From positions 62,001 through 126,000 of the forward strand of contig JBAVVD010000021.1 in NCBI GenBank assembly GCA_049697115.1: a DNA stretch of 64,000 nucleotides, written 5' to 3'. Origin of the DNA: JBAVVD01 sp049697115. Its GTDB lineage: Bacteria > Acidobacteriota > Aminicenantia > Aminicenantales > UBA4085. Under the pieces are notes generated by a model. The model was given only the letters and a program-made list of their open reading frames with translations. It did not search any database and was not told the DNA's origin. Below, piece after piece: positions 9,417-18,047 of the stretch (the stretch's first letter is position 1; each line of letters opens with the position of its first letter). Position numbers and translations under genes: made by a program.

Positions 9417-10968
9417 ATGCTATGGCTCTCATTTCACGGATAACAGTCACCTTGATCTGTCCCGGATAATCCAGCTCATTCTTGATCTTCTGGGCAATAT
9501 CCTTGGCGATCAATGTCGCACGATCATCAGAGATCCTCTGGCTCTCGACAATGATCCGGATCTCCCGCCCCGCCTGAAGAGCAAAGGATTTGGAAACTCC
9601 TTCAAATGAGTTGGCAATCGCTTCCAGCTTTTCCAGCCTTTTAATGTACGTCTCCAGGAGCTCACGTCGAGCCCCCGGCCTCGCCGCCGAGAGCGTATCC
9701 GCGGCCTGAACCAGAACCGCTTCAATCGATGGGAAATCGACGTCTCTGTGATGAGAGGCAATGGCCTGGATGACGGCCTCCGCTTCTCCATACTTTCGGG
9801 TCAGCTCAACGCTCAGCTCTGTATGCGTGCCCTCGATTTCCTTATCAACGGCCTTGCCGATGTCATGGAGCAGTCCGGCTCTCAGGGCAATCTGAGTGTC
9901 CAGGCCCAGCTCCTTGGCCATCAAGGCCGATAAAAAGGCGACCTCTTTAGAATGCTGAAGGACATTCTGGCCATAGCTTGTCCTGTAGCGGAGCTTACCC
10001 AGAAGCTTGACGAGTTCCGAATGAATATTCTGAACGCGCAGCTCAAGAATAACCGTCTCTCCTTCTTGCTTGATCTTCTCCTCGAGTTCCGCTTTCACTG
10101 TCTCCACAATGTCTTCAATACGGGCCGGATGAATTCTCCCGTCAACCACAAGTTTCTGAATGGCCAGGCGGGCCATTTCTCTGCGGATGGGATCAAAGCT
10201 GGAAAGAATAACGGCTTCGGGAGTATCGTCGACGATAATATCCACGCCTGTGGCCATTTCCAATGCGCGGATGTTTCGGCCTTCGCGTCCGATGATCCGT
10301 CCCTTCATGTCTTCGGAGGGCAAGTCCACTACGGAAACCGTTGTTTCCACCACATGTTCAGCCGCCGAACGCTGGATAGCCTGGCTGATGATTTCTTTGG
10401 CCATGGCCTGACTTTTCCCTCTGACTTCTTCCTCAACTTTCCTTACGGCCTGGACGGCTTCAAGTCTGGCCTCATCTTCAATCTTTTTGATCAATAAATT
10501 CTTGGCCTCTTCTTGAGACAAGCCAGAGATTTTCTCCATCTCTTCCATCTCCTTCTTGATGAGCTGATTGTACTTCTCCTCCTGGAAATCAAGCTCTTTT
10601 TCTCTCTGATAAATTCTTCTTTCTTTCCCTGAGATGTCTCTTTCTTTTCTCTCCAGCCCCTGTATTTTTCGCTCTAAATTCTCTTCCTTGTTGATGAGGC
10701 GTCTCTCCATCTCATTGATTTTCCTGCGTTTATCCCGCGTCTGCCTCTCGAACTCGGCTTCCTGGCCGAAGAGCTTCTCCTTGGCTTCAAGCGCCGCCTC
10801 CCTCATGATCTTCTCTGCCTCAGTTTTAGTTTTATTCAGAATCTCCTTGGCTTCTTCATGAGCTCTGAATAGAGATTGGGCTCCTGATCTCTTCTTAAAT
10901 AAAATAAATAGGCCGGCAATGGCTAATAAAACAAGGGCAGTGAGGCCTCCGATAAGAACTGGATTCAC
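9406..10968 (-). CDS. rny: ribonuclease Y
   Basis: Membrane-anchored endoribonuclease that starts mRNA decay. The 520-residue protein has an N-terminal transmembrane helix (about residues 3-25), a long charged coiled coil (about 30-200), a KH domain with GRIIGREGRNIRALE, an HD domain with RAGLLHDIGKAVD and SHHRDVDF, and the conserved C terminus. The start is GTG at 10968, preceded by AAGGAGGTGAT, an almost perfect match to the 16S anti-Shine-Dalgarno sequence. That suggests strong translation. Confidence 0.96.
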   Translation of the reverse strand: MNPVLIGGLTALVLLAIAGLFILFKKRSGAQSLFRAHEEAKEILNKTKTEAEKIMREAALEAKEKLFGQEAEFERQTRDKRRKINEMERRLINKEENLERKIQGLERKERDISGKERRIYQREKELDFQEEKYNQLIKKEMEEMEKISGLSQEEAKNLLIKKIEDEARLEAVQAVRKVEEEVRGKSQAMAKEIISQAIQRSAAEHVVETTVSVVDLPSEDMKGRIIGREGRNIRALEMATGVDIIVDDTPEAVILSSFDPIRREMARLAIQKLVVDGRIHPARIEDIVETVKAELEEKIKQEGETVILELRVQNIHSELVKLLGKLRYRTSYGQNVLQHSKEVAFLSALMAKELGLDTQIALRAGLLHDIGKAVDKEIEGTHTELSVELTRKYGEAEAVIQAIASHHRDVDFPSIEAVLVQAADTLSAARPGARRELLETYIKRLEKLEAIANSFEGVSKSFALQAGREIRIIVESQRISDDRATLIAKDIAQKIKNELDYPGQIKVTVIREMRAIAYAR

Positions 10969-11082
10969 AGCAAATCACCTCCTTCCTGAGCAAAGACGAT
11001 GAAAGGAGATGTCAGTATGGAGAGTTAGACCTTCGTATTCCCCCGATGTCCATCTATGAACAAGGAAACTGGATTTTCTGTT

Positions 11083-11412
11083 TTAAGAAGTCGTTTTTTC
11101 CAGGGCTGTGTATGTTTTTTCATTTTTCAGGAATTGAATCTCCAGACTTTCAATCTCTCTTTCCATATGGCCAATGGCTTCATTCAGCTGATCTAACTTC
11201 CTCTGAGATAAGTAATATTCGTCGGCAATATTTAAAGCCGCTAAAACAGCTATCTTGAGTGCATCCGAAGAATTGGATTTCAGGGCAACTTCCTGCATTT
11301 TCTGATCAACATACGAAGTCAATTGGCCGATATATCTCTCATCTTCTTCGCCTTTGACTCTAATTTTATATTTCCTTCCATATATTTCGATTTCAATGAT
11401 TCTATCCATCAT
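11083..11412 (-). CDS. zapA: cell division protein ZapA-like
   Basis: Small protein that bundles FtsZ filaments at midcell. The 109-residue protein begins with the ZapA fold (VEIEIYGRKYKIR-like strand, then RYIGQLTSYVDQKMQEVA) and ends in a long coiled coil. It overlaps by 4 bp an upstream coiled-coil gene and is followed after 114 bp by rny. The placement between pheT and rny is typical for ZapA. The 114-bp gap downstream is where some lineages carry 6S RNA, but I see no 6S-like fold here. Confidence 0.88.
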   Translation of the reverse strand: MMDRIIEIEIYGRKYKIRVKGEEDERYIGQLTSYVDQKMQEVALKSNSSDALKIAVLAALNIADEYYLSQRKLDQLNEAIGHMEREIESLEIQFLKNEKTYTALEKTTS

Positions 11413-11669
11413 ATGCCTAATTTATCCATCTGATCGATAAGGGCTTCTATTTTTCCTTTGATGACCTCCCTTTCATTTTCGTATCTTTTTAACTCCTCGT
11501 CAAGCTTTCCCGCTTTTCGATTCAGCTCCTCCATATCCTTCTTCTCGGCTTTCAACTCCTTGATCTGCTGCTTCAGGCGTTCATTCTCTGCAGAAAGCTT
11601 ATTCATGAACTCTATCATGCGAGAAATCTTCGCCTCCAGGATTTTAAATCTTTCCAATTCAGTTGTCAA
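11409..11669 (-). CDS. short coiled-coil protein, ZapB-like
   Basis: An 86-residue protein that is one continuous heptad-rich coiled coil, with alternating leucines and Glu/Lys from about residue 5 to 80. It lies between pheT and zapA, overlapping both by 4 bp. This position and architecture match the ZapB-like division proteins annotated upstream of zapA in other genomes. A direct role in Z-ring assembly is inferred from context, because coiled coils carry little family signal. Confidence 0.7.
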   Translation of the reverse strand: MTTELERFKILEAKISRMIEFMNKLSAENERLKQQIKELKAEKKDMEELNRKAGKLDEELKRYENEREVIKGKIEALIDQMDKLGI

Positions 11670-13720
11670 TTTTTCCTGCCTCCTTCCCTGAGCTGGATGC
11701 CCAGGAGGGACTTGAGATGGATGATTATTTTTTGCTCTGATTTATCCACATCTTCAGCGAGCAATGTCGCCTTCGGATGGCGATAAATAAAGCGGAGAGA
11801 GAGACTCTTTTTGCCCTTGGGAACGGGTTCTCCTTCGTAATAGTCTATAAGGTCAAATCCCTCTAAATGGGACACAGAAATTTTTTCGATGGCCTTCTTG
11901 ATATCTTGGAAGGCCACTGTCCGGTCCACAAGAAAAGAAAGGTCCCGAACAATCGAAGGAAATTTGGGAAGGGGTAAAGACTTAAAAGGTCTGGGCTGTT
12001 TGGAGAAAAGGAGGCTCAGATTCAATTCGGCCGCATAAACCGGCTGTTTCAGCTCATAAAAATTAAGGATTCTTCTGTGGACGAGGCCCAGGCGGCCGAC
12101 GGTCTCCCCTTTATACACCATTGATAGGGAATTTCCTTTTTCAAAAAATGGATGCTCGCTTTTCTTGAAGGAGAAGGGCTCATATCTCAAATGGCTCATC
12201 AAGGCCTCCAAAGCTCCCTTGATAGTGTAAAATTGAGTGTCTCTGGGCTTCTCCTGCCAGCAGGGACTTCTCAATGGTCCAGTGGTGGAGAGCCCCAGAT
12301 GAAGCTCCTCAGAAGTGCTGTCTTCCTCCCAGAAATAGACATTTCCGATCTCGAAAATATGAATGCCGTCAATCCCCCTGTTCTTATTCCAGACGGTCGT
12401 CTCCAGAAGGCCGGACAAAAGAGCTGTCCGCAGCAGGGAGGCCTTGGAGGAAATGGGATTTCTGATCTCAATGGCCTTTTTGGAGTTTCCCAGAATGACC
12501 TCGCGTTCCGTATCAGAAAAGCTAAAATTGATCACTTCATCAAATCCGTTGTGAAAAAGCACCTGGGACAGCTTCTTAATCTTCTCCCTGTTTGAGGGAA
12601 GAGGTTCCAGAACTTCAATCGGCTGAATATGGGAAGGAATTTTATCATACCCATAAAAGCGGGCGATTTCCTCGATCAGGTCGGCTTCTCTTTCAATGTC
12701 CACTCTGAAGGAAGGAACTTGGACCTGCCATGTGCCTTTTTGGTTCTCTTTCATGATGAAGCCAAGGCTCTCCAAGGTCCCCCGGATAAAATTTTCCTTG
12801 ACTTCAATTCCAAGAAGTTCGGCCACCCGGTGGTGGCGGAGGACGATCTCCTTGCGTTTCTTGGGCTTTGGGTAGATATCAATGGCCTCTTTAGTGGCTT
12901 TCCCGCCAAATTGCGTCAGAAGAGAAGCGGCCATCACGGCCGCCTGGGGAGCAACCATGATATCCGCGCCTCTTTCAAAACGGTAAGAGGCATCCGTTTG
13001 AATTCCCAGAGACTTGCTCGTCCGCCTGATCGAAACAGGATCAAAATAGGCGCTCTCGATAAAAACGTCCTGAGTGGTATCAGAAATGCCCGACCACTCT
13101 CCGCCTATAATCCCTGCCAGAGCCACCGGTTTATTCTCATCGGCGATGACAAGCATATCCGGGGAAAGTGTCACATCCTCTCCCTCCAGAGTCCTTAAAG
13201 TCTCGTTCTTTTTCGCCCGGCGAACAATGATCCTCTGGCCGGTGACCTTGGCTAAATCAAACGAATGGATCGGCTGGGCTGTGGCATATAAAACATAGTT
13301 CGTGACGTCCACAATATTGCTGATGGGCTTTAAGCCCAGGGCTTCAATCCTTTTCCTCAACCAATCCGGCGAAGGCCCAATTTGGATTCCCTTGACCACC
13401 AGACCGCAGTACCGGGGACAAAGGTCCTCATCCAGGACCTGGATGTCTACGATCTCCGATGTCCTGGTCGGAAGCTCTGTGAGAGACCAACTCTTCTCAA
13501 GGAGAGACCGACTGAGGGCGGCGGCCAGTTCTCGGGCAATTCCGATATGGCCAAGAGTGTCCGGACGGTTGGCATAGGTACTGATGTCCAGGACGATATC
13601 GCCGTCCTTCTCCTCCCATCCCTCCGGGACCAGCCCGATCATCGTCAATTTCTCGAGTAGCTGTTGGAGAGGGAGATCAACATCCACATAATCTCTGATC
13701 CAGTTCAAACTAATTTTCAT
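11666..13720 (-). CDS. pheT: phenylalanyl-tRNA synthetase beta subunit, short form
   Basis: Beta chain of the (alpha-beta)2 enzyme that charges tRNA-Phe. At 684 residues it is over 100 shorter than the usual 790-800. The N terminus (NWIRDYVDVDLPLQQLLEKLTMIGL) runs almost directly into the NRPDTLGHIGIARELAA segment. The EMAPII-like tRNA-binding insertion (domain B2, with its HPNADKL-type motif) is therefore absent. The B3/B4 editing region, the B5 segment and the C-terminal ferredoxin-like anticodon-binding domain (FPSIVRDLSFLVD) remain. It overlaps pheS by 4 bp. The gene looks intact, so this is a compact variant rather than a broken copy. Confidence 0.93.
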   Translation of the reverse strand: MKISLNWIRDYVDVDLPLQQLLEKLTMIGLVPEGWEEKDGDIVLDISTYANRPDTLGHIGIARELAAALSRSLLEKSWSLTELPTRTSEIVDIQVLDEDLCPRYCGLVVKGIQIGPSPDWLRKRIEALGLKPISNIVDVTNYVLYATAQPIHSFDLAKVTGQRIIVRRAKKNETLRTLEGEDVTLSPDMLVIADENKPVALAGIIGGEWSGISDTTQDVFIESAYFDPVSIRRTSKSLGIQTDASYRFERGADIMVAPQAAVMAASLLTQFGGKATKEAIDIYPKPKKRKEIVLRHHRVAELLGIEVKENFIRGTLESLGFIMKENQKGTWQVQVPSFRVDIEREADLIEEIARFYGYDKIPSHIQPIEVLEPLPSNREKIKKLSQVLFHNGFDEVINFSFSDTEREVILGNSKKAIEIRNPISSKASLLRTALLSGLLETTVWNKNRGIDGIHIFEIGNVYFWEEDSTSEELHLGLSTTGPLRSPCWQEKPRDTQFYTIKGALEALMSHLRYEPFSFKKSEHPFFEKGNSLSMVYKGETVGRLGLVHRRILNFYELKQPVYAAELNLSLLFSKQPRPFKSLPLPKFPSIVRDLSFLVDRTVAFQDIKKAIEKISVSHLEGFDLIDYYEGEPVPKGKKSLSLRFIYRHPKATLLAEDVDKSEQKIIIHLKSLLGIQLREGGRKN

Positions 13721-14766
13721 TTTTGGTGAAACTGCCTGATAAATCTTAAATCATTCTCGAAAAAATACCGAATGTCCGGTATTTGGTAAGAAAACATTGC
13801 TGTTCTGTCAATTCCGATCCCAAAAGCCCATCCCGAATATTTTTCTGGGTCAATATTGACATTTTTAAAGACCTGCGGATCGACCATGCCTGCGCCAAGT
13901 ATTTCCTTCCAGCCGGTCCCCCCGCAAATGCGACACGCGGGATTTTTACCTCCACAGGCCAGGCACTCAATATCCACTTCGGCAGAAGGCTCTGTGAATG
14001 GAAAAAAGCTCGGCCGGAATCTGATCCTGATTTTTTCGCCAAATAGCCTCCGAAGAAAATATTCCAGCGTCCCTTTTAAATTGGCAAAAGTGATGCCTTT
14101 GTCGACAACGAGTCCTTCCACCTGGAAAAACATCGGGAGATGCGTCGCATCCGGGGTCTCTTTCCGATAGACTTTTCCGGGGATGATGATCCGGATGGGA
14201 GGCTTTCTCCGTTCCATGGCTCGAATCTGAACGGGGGAAGTGTGTGTCCGGAGGAGCAAGGTGTCAGAAATATACAAGGTGTCCCAATCATCTCGAGCCG
14301 GATGATTGGGCGGGAAATTCAAGGCCTCAAAATTATAGTAATCGGTCTCAATCTCCGGTCCTTCTTCAATAGAGAAACCTATGGCGGTAAATATATCCTC
14401 AATCTCCTGTTGAAAAAGGCGGATCGGATGAGGCGCTCCCCAGTAACGTCTCTCGCCAGGAAGAGTCAGGTCAACTTCGACTGGACTTTCCTGGGACGGC
14501 TTAAATTTTTTCCCCAGGAGATTGAGCCTCTCCTGGAGAAACTGCTTGAGGTCGTTGATCATCTGGCCGGCATGAGGCCTTTCTTCGGGTTTGAAGGATT
14601 TCATTTCCTCCAGCAACAGCGTCAAATGACCCCGCTTGCGGCTCAGATAGAGATTCCTCAACTCCTGAAGCGACTGGGCGCCCTTTAGGCGGGCAGAATT
14701 CTCTTTAAATTTTTCTTTATAAGATTCGATTTTCTCTTTGAATTTCTTTAAATCAGGCGACTGCAT
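13717..14766 (-). CDS. pheS: phenylalanyl-tRNA synthetase alpha subunit
   Basis: Catalytic class II chain of PheRS, 349 residues. It has an N-terminal coiled coil (about 1-85) that normally contacts tRNA-Phe, then motif 2 (HTSPVQIRAM) and motif 3 (GIGIDRTAMF). A Cys-rich insertion CLACGGKNPACRICGGTGW precedes EILGAGMV; similar zinc-like knuckles occur in PheS of several phyla. The start overlaps the end of rplT by 14 bp. It belongs to the classical thrS-infC-rpmI-rplT-pheST order. Confidence 0.96.
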   Translation of the reverse strand: MQSPDLKKFKEKIESYKEKFKENSARLKGAQSLQELRNLYLSRKRGHLTLLLEEMKSFKPEERPHAGQMINDLKQFLQERLNLLGKKFKPSQESPVEVDLTLPGERRYWGAPHPIRLFQQEIEDIFTAIGFSIEEGPEIETDYYNFEALNFPPNHPARDDWDTLYISDTLLLRTHTSPVQIRAMERRKPPIRIIIPGKVYRKETPDATHLPMFFQVEGLVVDKGITFANLKGTLEYFLRRLFGEKIRIRFRPSFFPFTEPSAEVDIECLACGGKNPACRICGGTGWKEILGAGMVDPQVFKNVNIDPEKYSGWAFGIGIDRTAMFSYQIPDIRYFFENDLRFIRQFHQK

Positions 14767-15109
14767 TTTTTATCTTCTCTGCGATTCGGCCAAATGTCTG
14801 AGGAGAACGAACAGCCAGGTCTGCGAGAATCTTGCGGTCCAGCTCAATTTTTAATTTTTTCAGCCCCTGGATGAAACGGCTATAGGAAAGACCGTTCAAA
14901 TTGGCCGCCGCCTTGATCCGGATAATCCAGAGCTGTTTAAACTCGCGCTTCCGAGCGCGCCGGTCGCGGTAGGCATACAAGAGCGCATGTTCGACAGCTT
15001 CCTTGGCTGTGCGGTAGTTGCGGCTTCTTGCTCCCCAATACCCTCTGGCTTGCGTTAAGATTTTTGACCGTCTCCGTTTCTTTTTGACACCTCTTTTTAC
15101 TCTTGGCAT
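14753..15109 (-). CDS. rplT: ribosomal protein L20 (bL20)
   Basis: Large-subunit assembly protein of 118 residues with the typical signature RGYWGARSRNYRTAKEAVEHA followed by AYRDRRARKREFKQLWI. The very basic N terminus binds 23S rRNA. It lies 59 bp downstream of rpmI and overlaps pheS. In other bacteria L20 represses this operon by binding a leader structure, but I cannot identify such a structure here. Confidence 0.97.
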   Translation of the reverse strand: MPRVKRGVKKKRRRSKILTQARGYWGARSRNYRTAKEAVEHALLYAYRDRRARKREFKQLWIIRIKAAANLNGLSYSRFIQGLKKLKIELDRKILADLAVRSPQTFGRIAEKIKNAVA

Positions 15110-15168
15110 CTCAAACTCCTTAAATCCCCCCCCAGGAACCGTTTCCGAAAGAAAACAGCCCTGCTGAA

Positions 15169-15369
15169 TTAAAATTCATAAGGAAGCATGGTTTTTATGG
15201 CCGCTCTGTCAGAAGGGCTGACAACGCCCCTTTTCCCCAGAATTCTCTTCCTTTTTGAGGGCTTTTTTGTGAGAATATGGCTTTTATACGCCTTTTTGTG
15301 AGTTATCTTCTTCTTTGCGGTTATCTTGAATCTCTTTTTGGCTCCCTTGTGGGTTTTTAATTTTGGCAT
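15169..15369 (-). CDS. rpmI: ribosomal protein L35 (bL35)
   Basis: Basic large-subunit protein of 66 residues starting MPKLKTHKGAKKRFKI, the invariant bL35 N terminus. The ATG at 15369 is preceded by AGGAGGAAAAG, a strong ribosome binding site. The first 86 bases lie inside the end of the infC frame, which is unusual because infC and rpmI are normally separated or nearly so. Both frames look real, so translation of the two proteins may be coupled or competing. Confidence 0.97.
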   Translation of the reverse strand: MPKLKTHKGAKKRFKITAKKKITHKKAYKSHILTKKPSKRKRILGKRGVVSPSDRAAIKTMLPYEF

Positions 15370-15919
15370 CTTTTCCTCCTAATTTTGCAGGGACCAGCAG
15401 CGTGGATATTGCCCACTCCTGTCTGCGCACATTTCCATCTTGGCGCCCCATACCTTGGACATCGTTCAGAACCTTGTCCAGGACCTGTTGTCCCAATTCC
15501 GGCTTGGCTTTCTCTCTTCCCCGGAGCATCACAGTAATTTTAACCTTATTTCCTTCTTCTAAAAATCTCTGGACATGTTTCATCTTAAAATTATAGTCGT
15601 GAATACTGATCTTCGGCCGGAATTTGATTTCCTTCAAATGAACCTGTTTTTGATGCTTCTTGGCTTCATGGTCTCTTTTGTGTATCTCATAAAGAAATTT
15701 TCCGTAGTCCATAATCCGGCAGACGGGAGGATCTGCCTGGGGGGCAATTTCGACTAAATCCATTCCCTTCTGACGGGCCAAGTCCAGGGCCTCGGAAAAA
15801 GAAAGAATACCCACTTGTTTTTTCTCTTCGTCGATGACTCTGATTTCTCGGGCTTGTATCATTTCATTAATCTTGTGTGGTTTTGGTTTTCTTCCAGGGG
15901 AGAATGTTTGTCTTCGAAT
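15284..15919 (-). CDS. infC: translation initiation factor IF-3 with AUU start and extended C terminus
   Basis: Keeps ribosomal subunits apart and proofreads the initiator codon. The first in-frame ATG (15862) would remove part of the conserved N terminus. Upstream the frame reads RRQTFSPGRKPKPHKINE, typical for IF-3. The only sensible start is ATT, at 15919 (or 15922), with AAGGAGG a few bases before it. AUU is the codon used for autoregulation of infC in E. coli. This gives about 211 residues. After the normal end (ISTLLVPAKLGG) the frame continues for about 30 hydrophilic residues into rpmI, a tail that is not usual in IF-3. Confidence 0.93.
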   Translation of the reverse strand: MRRQTFSPGRKPKPHKINEMIQAREIRVIDEEKKQVGILSFSEALDLARQKGMDLVEIAPQADPPVCRIMDYGKFLYEIHKRDHEAKKHQKQVHLKEIKFRPKISIHDYNFKMKHVQRFLEEGNKVKITVMLRGREKAKPELGQQVLDKVLNDVQGMGRQDGNVRRQEWAISTLLVPAKLGGKDAKIKNPQGSQKEIQDNRKEEDNSQKGV

Positions 15920-15931
15920 AATTGACCTCCT

Positions 15932-17704
15932 TCACAAATTCACGACTGAGGACTTATTTTCATCCAATTCTCTGACTTTTGCAAGAAATTCTGAGACGCT
16001 CATCTGTCCTTTGTCTCCCTGGCCGTGAATCCTCAAGGACACGCTGTTCTGATCCATCTCTTTATCCCCTACGACAAGGATTAAAGGGACCTTTTGGCTT
16101 TCCGCCTCCCGGATTTTATAGTTGATTTTTTCGCGGCGCAAATCTGTCTGAGACCTCAATTTATTTTCTCTAAAGAGCCGGTCCAGCCGGGCGGCATATT
16201 CATGATGCCTCTCAGAAATCGGGAGGATAATGACCTGAACAGGCGCCAGCCAGACAGGAAAATTTCCATAGTAATGCTCAAGGAGGATGCCAAAAAACCT
16301 TTCCAGAGATCCCAAGATCGCCCGGTGAATAAGAAAAGGATGATGAAACTTACCGTCTTCTCCAGTGTATGTCAATTCAAACCTTTCTGCCAGGTTGAAA
16401 TCCAGCTGGATTGTGGTGCACTGCCAGGACCTCTTCAGAGCATCCTTGATCTTGATATCTATTTTGGGACCGTAAAAAACACCCTCGCCTTCATCCACCT
16501 TATACGCAAGATTCGCCGCCTTCAGCGCTTTCTCCAGAGAAGAAATGGCTTTGTCCCAGTCCTCCGGCTTCCCGACATACTTATCAGGCCGGGTGGAGAT
16601 GTAGATGTCGTGATCCTTGAAACCAAAAGTTGTCAGGAGCCGTATGGCCAAAAACAGGACTCTCTTCACCTCATCTTCAAGCTGGTCCTCTCGGCAAAAA
16701 ATGTGGGCATCATCTTGAGTGAATCCTCTCGCTCTCAACAACCCATGCAAAACCCCGCTTCTTTCGTAGCGATAGACCGTTCCCAACTCTGCCCAGCGCA
16801 ACGGCAGGTCACGATAGCTGCGCTGGCGGGAATTGTAAACCATAATGTGGAAGGGACAATTCATGGGCTTGATCTCATACTCCAGGCCTTCGCTCTCAAT
16901 TGGCGGATACATGGCCTCATAGAACTCTGTATGTCCGCTTCTGCGCCAGACATCGAGCTTGGCCAGATGAGGAGAATATAAAAACTCATATCGGTCCTTG
17001 ACATGTTCTTCATGCCAGTAGCTTTCAATGGCATAACGCACAGCGGCTCCCTTTGGATGCCAGAGAACCAGGCCTCCTCCCAGCAATTCATTGAAACTGA
17101 AAAGGTCAAGCTCCGGCCCAAGTTTCCGATGATCCCTCTTCTTGGCTTCTTCAAGAAGCCGCAAATATTCTTCCAATTCCTCCTTTTTTAAAAAAGCCGT
17201 CCCATAGATCCTCTGGAGTTGCTTTCCCTTCTCATCCCCTTTCCAATAAGCCCCTGAGACGGAAAGAAGTTTAAAGTTCTGAAGTTCCCCAGTTGAGGGA
17301 ACATGGGGGCCCAGGCAAAAATCAATGAAATCCCCCTGCCTGTAGCAGGTGACTTCCCTATCGCCTTTTTCCTGAATAAGCTCGACCTTAAGTCCCTGTC
17401 CCTGTTCCTGGAACAAACGAATGGCCTCTTCTTTGGAAAGAGTCAATCTCTCAATCGGCAGGTCGCGCTTGGCCAATTCTTTCATCTTCTTCTCAATCGC
17501 CTCCAGGTCATTCACAACGAATGGTTCCTCACGTAAAAAATCATAGTAAAATCCGTTCTCCACGGCAGGTCCGATGCCAATTTGCGTTCCGGGGAAGAGA
17601 ACAAGGACCGCGTGAGCCATAAGATGCGCAGTGCTGTGCCGCAGGATTTCAAGCCTTTCTTCCGAATTGTCGTTGTGCTGTCTTTGTTTTTTACCGTTTT
17701 TCAT
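15932..17704 (-). CDS. thrS: threonyl-tRNA synthetase without TGS domain
   Basis: Charges tRNA-Thr. The protein starts directly with the editing domain (RHSTAHLMAHAV, with His/Cys zinc-like editing residues further on), then the class II catalytic core (MNCPFHIMVY, the zinc-binding Cys/His residues, RGFTQDDAHIFC) and the anticodon-binding domain ending in VSEFLAKVREL. The N-terminal TGS domain of about 60 residues found in most bacterial ThrRS is absent. I place the start at the ATG at 17704 (590 residues). An upstream ATG at 17776 stays in frame, but its extra 24 residues resemble nothing known. infC begins about 12 bp downstream. Confidence 0.92.
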   Translation of the reverse strand: MKNGKKQRQHNDNSEERLEILRHSTAHLMAHAVLVLFPGTQIGIGPAVENGFYYDFLREEPFVVNDLEAIEKKMKELAKRDLPIERLTLSKEEAIRLFQEQGQGLKVELIQEKGDREVTCYRQGDFIDFCLGPHVPSTGELQNFKLLSVSGAYWKGDEKGKQLQRIYGTAFLKKEELEEYLRLLEEAKKRDHRKLGPELDLFSFNELLGGGLVLWHPKGAAVRYAIESYWHEEHVKDRYEFLYSPHLAKLDVWRRSGHTEFYEAMYPPIESEGLEYEIKPMNCPFHIMVYNSRQRSYRDLPLRWAELGTVYRYERSGVLHGLLRARGFTQDDAHIFCREDQLEDEVKRVLFLAIRLLTTFGFKDHDIYISTRPDKYVGKPEDWDKAISSLEKALKAANLAYKVDEGEGVFYGPKIDIKIKDALKRSWQCTTIQLDFNLAERFELTYTGEDGKFHHPFLIHRAILGSLERFFGILLEHYYGNFPVWLAPVQVIILPISERHHEYAARLDRLFRENKLRSQTDLRREKINYKIREAESQKVPLILVVGDKEMDQNSVSLRIHGQGDKGQMSVSEFLAKVRELDENKSSVVNL

Positions 17705-17902
17705 CGTCCCCGTCCAAATGATAAATTCTCTGTTGTCCTGAGGGATTGGGTGGCTACCCTCAAAGGGAGTGCCCATTCATAAAAAAAGACCCCACTCCTT
17801 TGTTCAGTCCGCTTCCGCATTAAAATCTATTAAAATTCAGCCTCGTAAGGGTTCCATTCCGCTCTTCTTTCTATCCTTGCGAATGATCTCTCCTTCATAA
17901 TG

Positions 17903-17977
17903 TGGTAGGCGCGGAGGGGATCGAACCCACGACCTCTTCCGCGTCAAGGAAGCGCTCTCCCACTGAGCTACGCGCCT
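17903..17977 (-). tRNA. tRNA-Val (anticodon GAC)
   Basis: A 75-nt cloverleaf on the minus strand with the CCA end encoded. The acceptor stem AGGCGCG pairs with CGCGCCT. The D arm is GCTC/GAGC, the anticodon stem CTTCC/GGAAG encloses TTGACGC (anticodon GAC), the variable loop is AGGTC and the T loop is TTCGATC. The T stem GTGGG/CCCTC has one T-T mismatch at its second pair. It lies upstream of thrS with no visible terminator between, so it may share a primary transcript with the operon. Confidence 0.95.
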
Positions 17978-18002
17978 ATCTTCTTCAATTTTGAGCGGTT
18001 AT

Positions 18003-18031
18003 ATATTAAAAAATCTCCCTCTGACTGTCAA
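18003..18031 (-). promoter_or_regulatory. sigma70-type promoter of tRNA-Val
   Basis: Minus-strand TTGACA (18031-18026) and TAATAT (18008-18003) with a 17-base spacer. Transcription would start near 17996, leaving a short 5' leader before the tRNA. It may also drive thrS and the genes beyond. Confidence 0.6.
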
Positions 18032-18047
18032 TAGAAAGAATCCTCCA

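Noticed and set aside
10969..11082. 6S RNA between zapA and rny
   Set aside because: The position fits some lineages, but the gap is only 114 bp and I could not find the long closing stem or central bubble of 6S RNA.
11666..17776. Frameshift as the cause of the short PheT and ThrS
   Set aside because: Both frames are uninterrupted, all remaining motifs are in order, and no separated domain fragment appears in other frames nearby.
17777..17902. T-box or leader peptide upstream of thrS
   Set aside because: A GGAATGGAACCC stretch slightly resembles a T-box but the conserved core is missing. A 23-codon frame ending EWNPYEAEF has no ribosome binding site and no Thr codon run.
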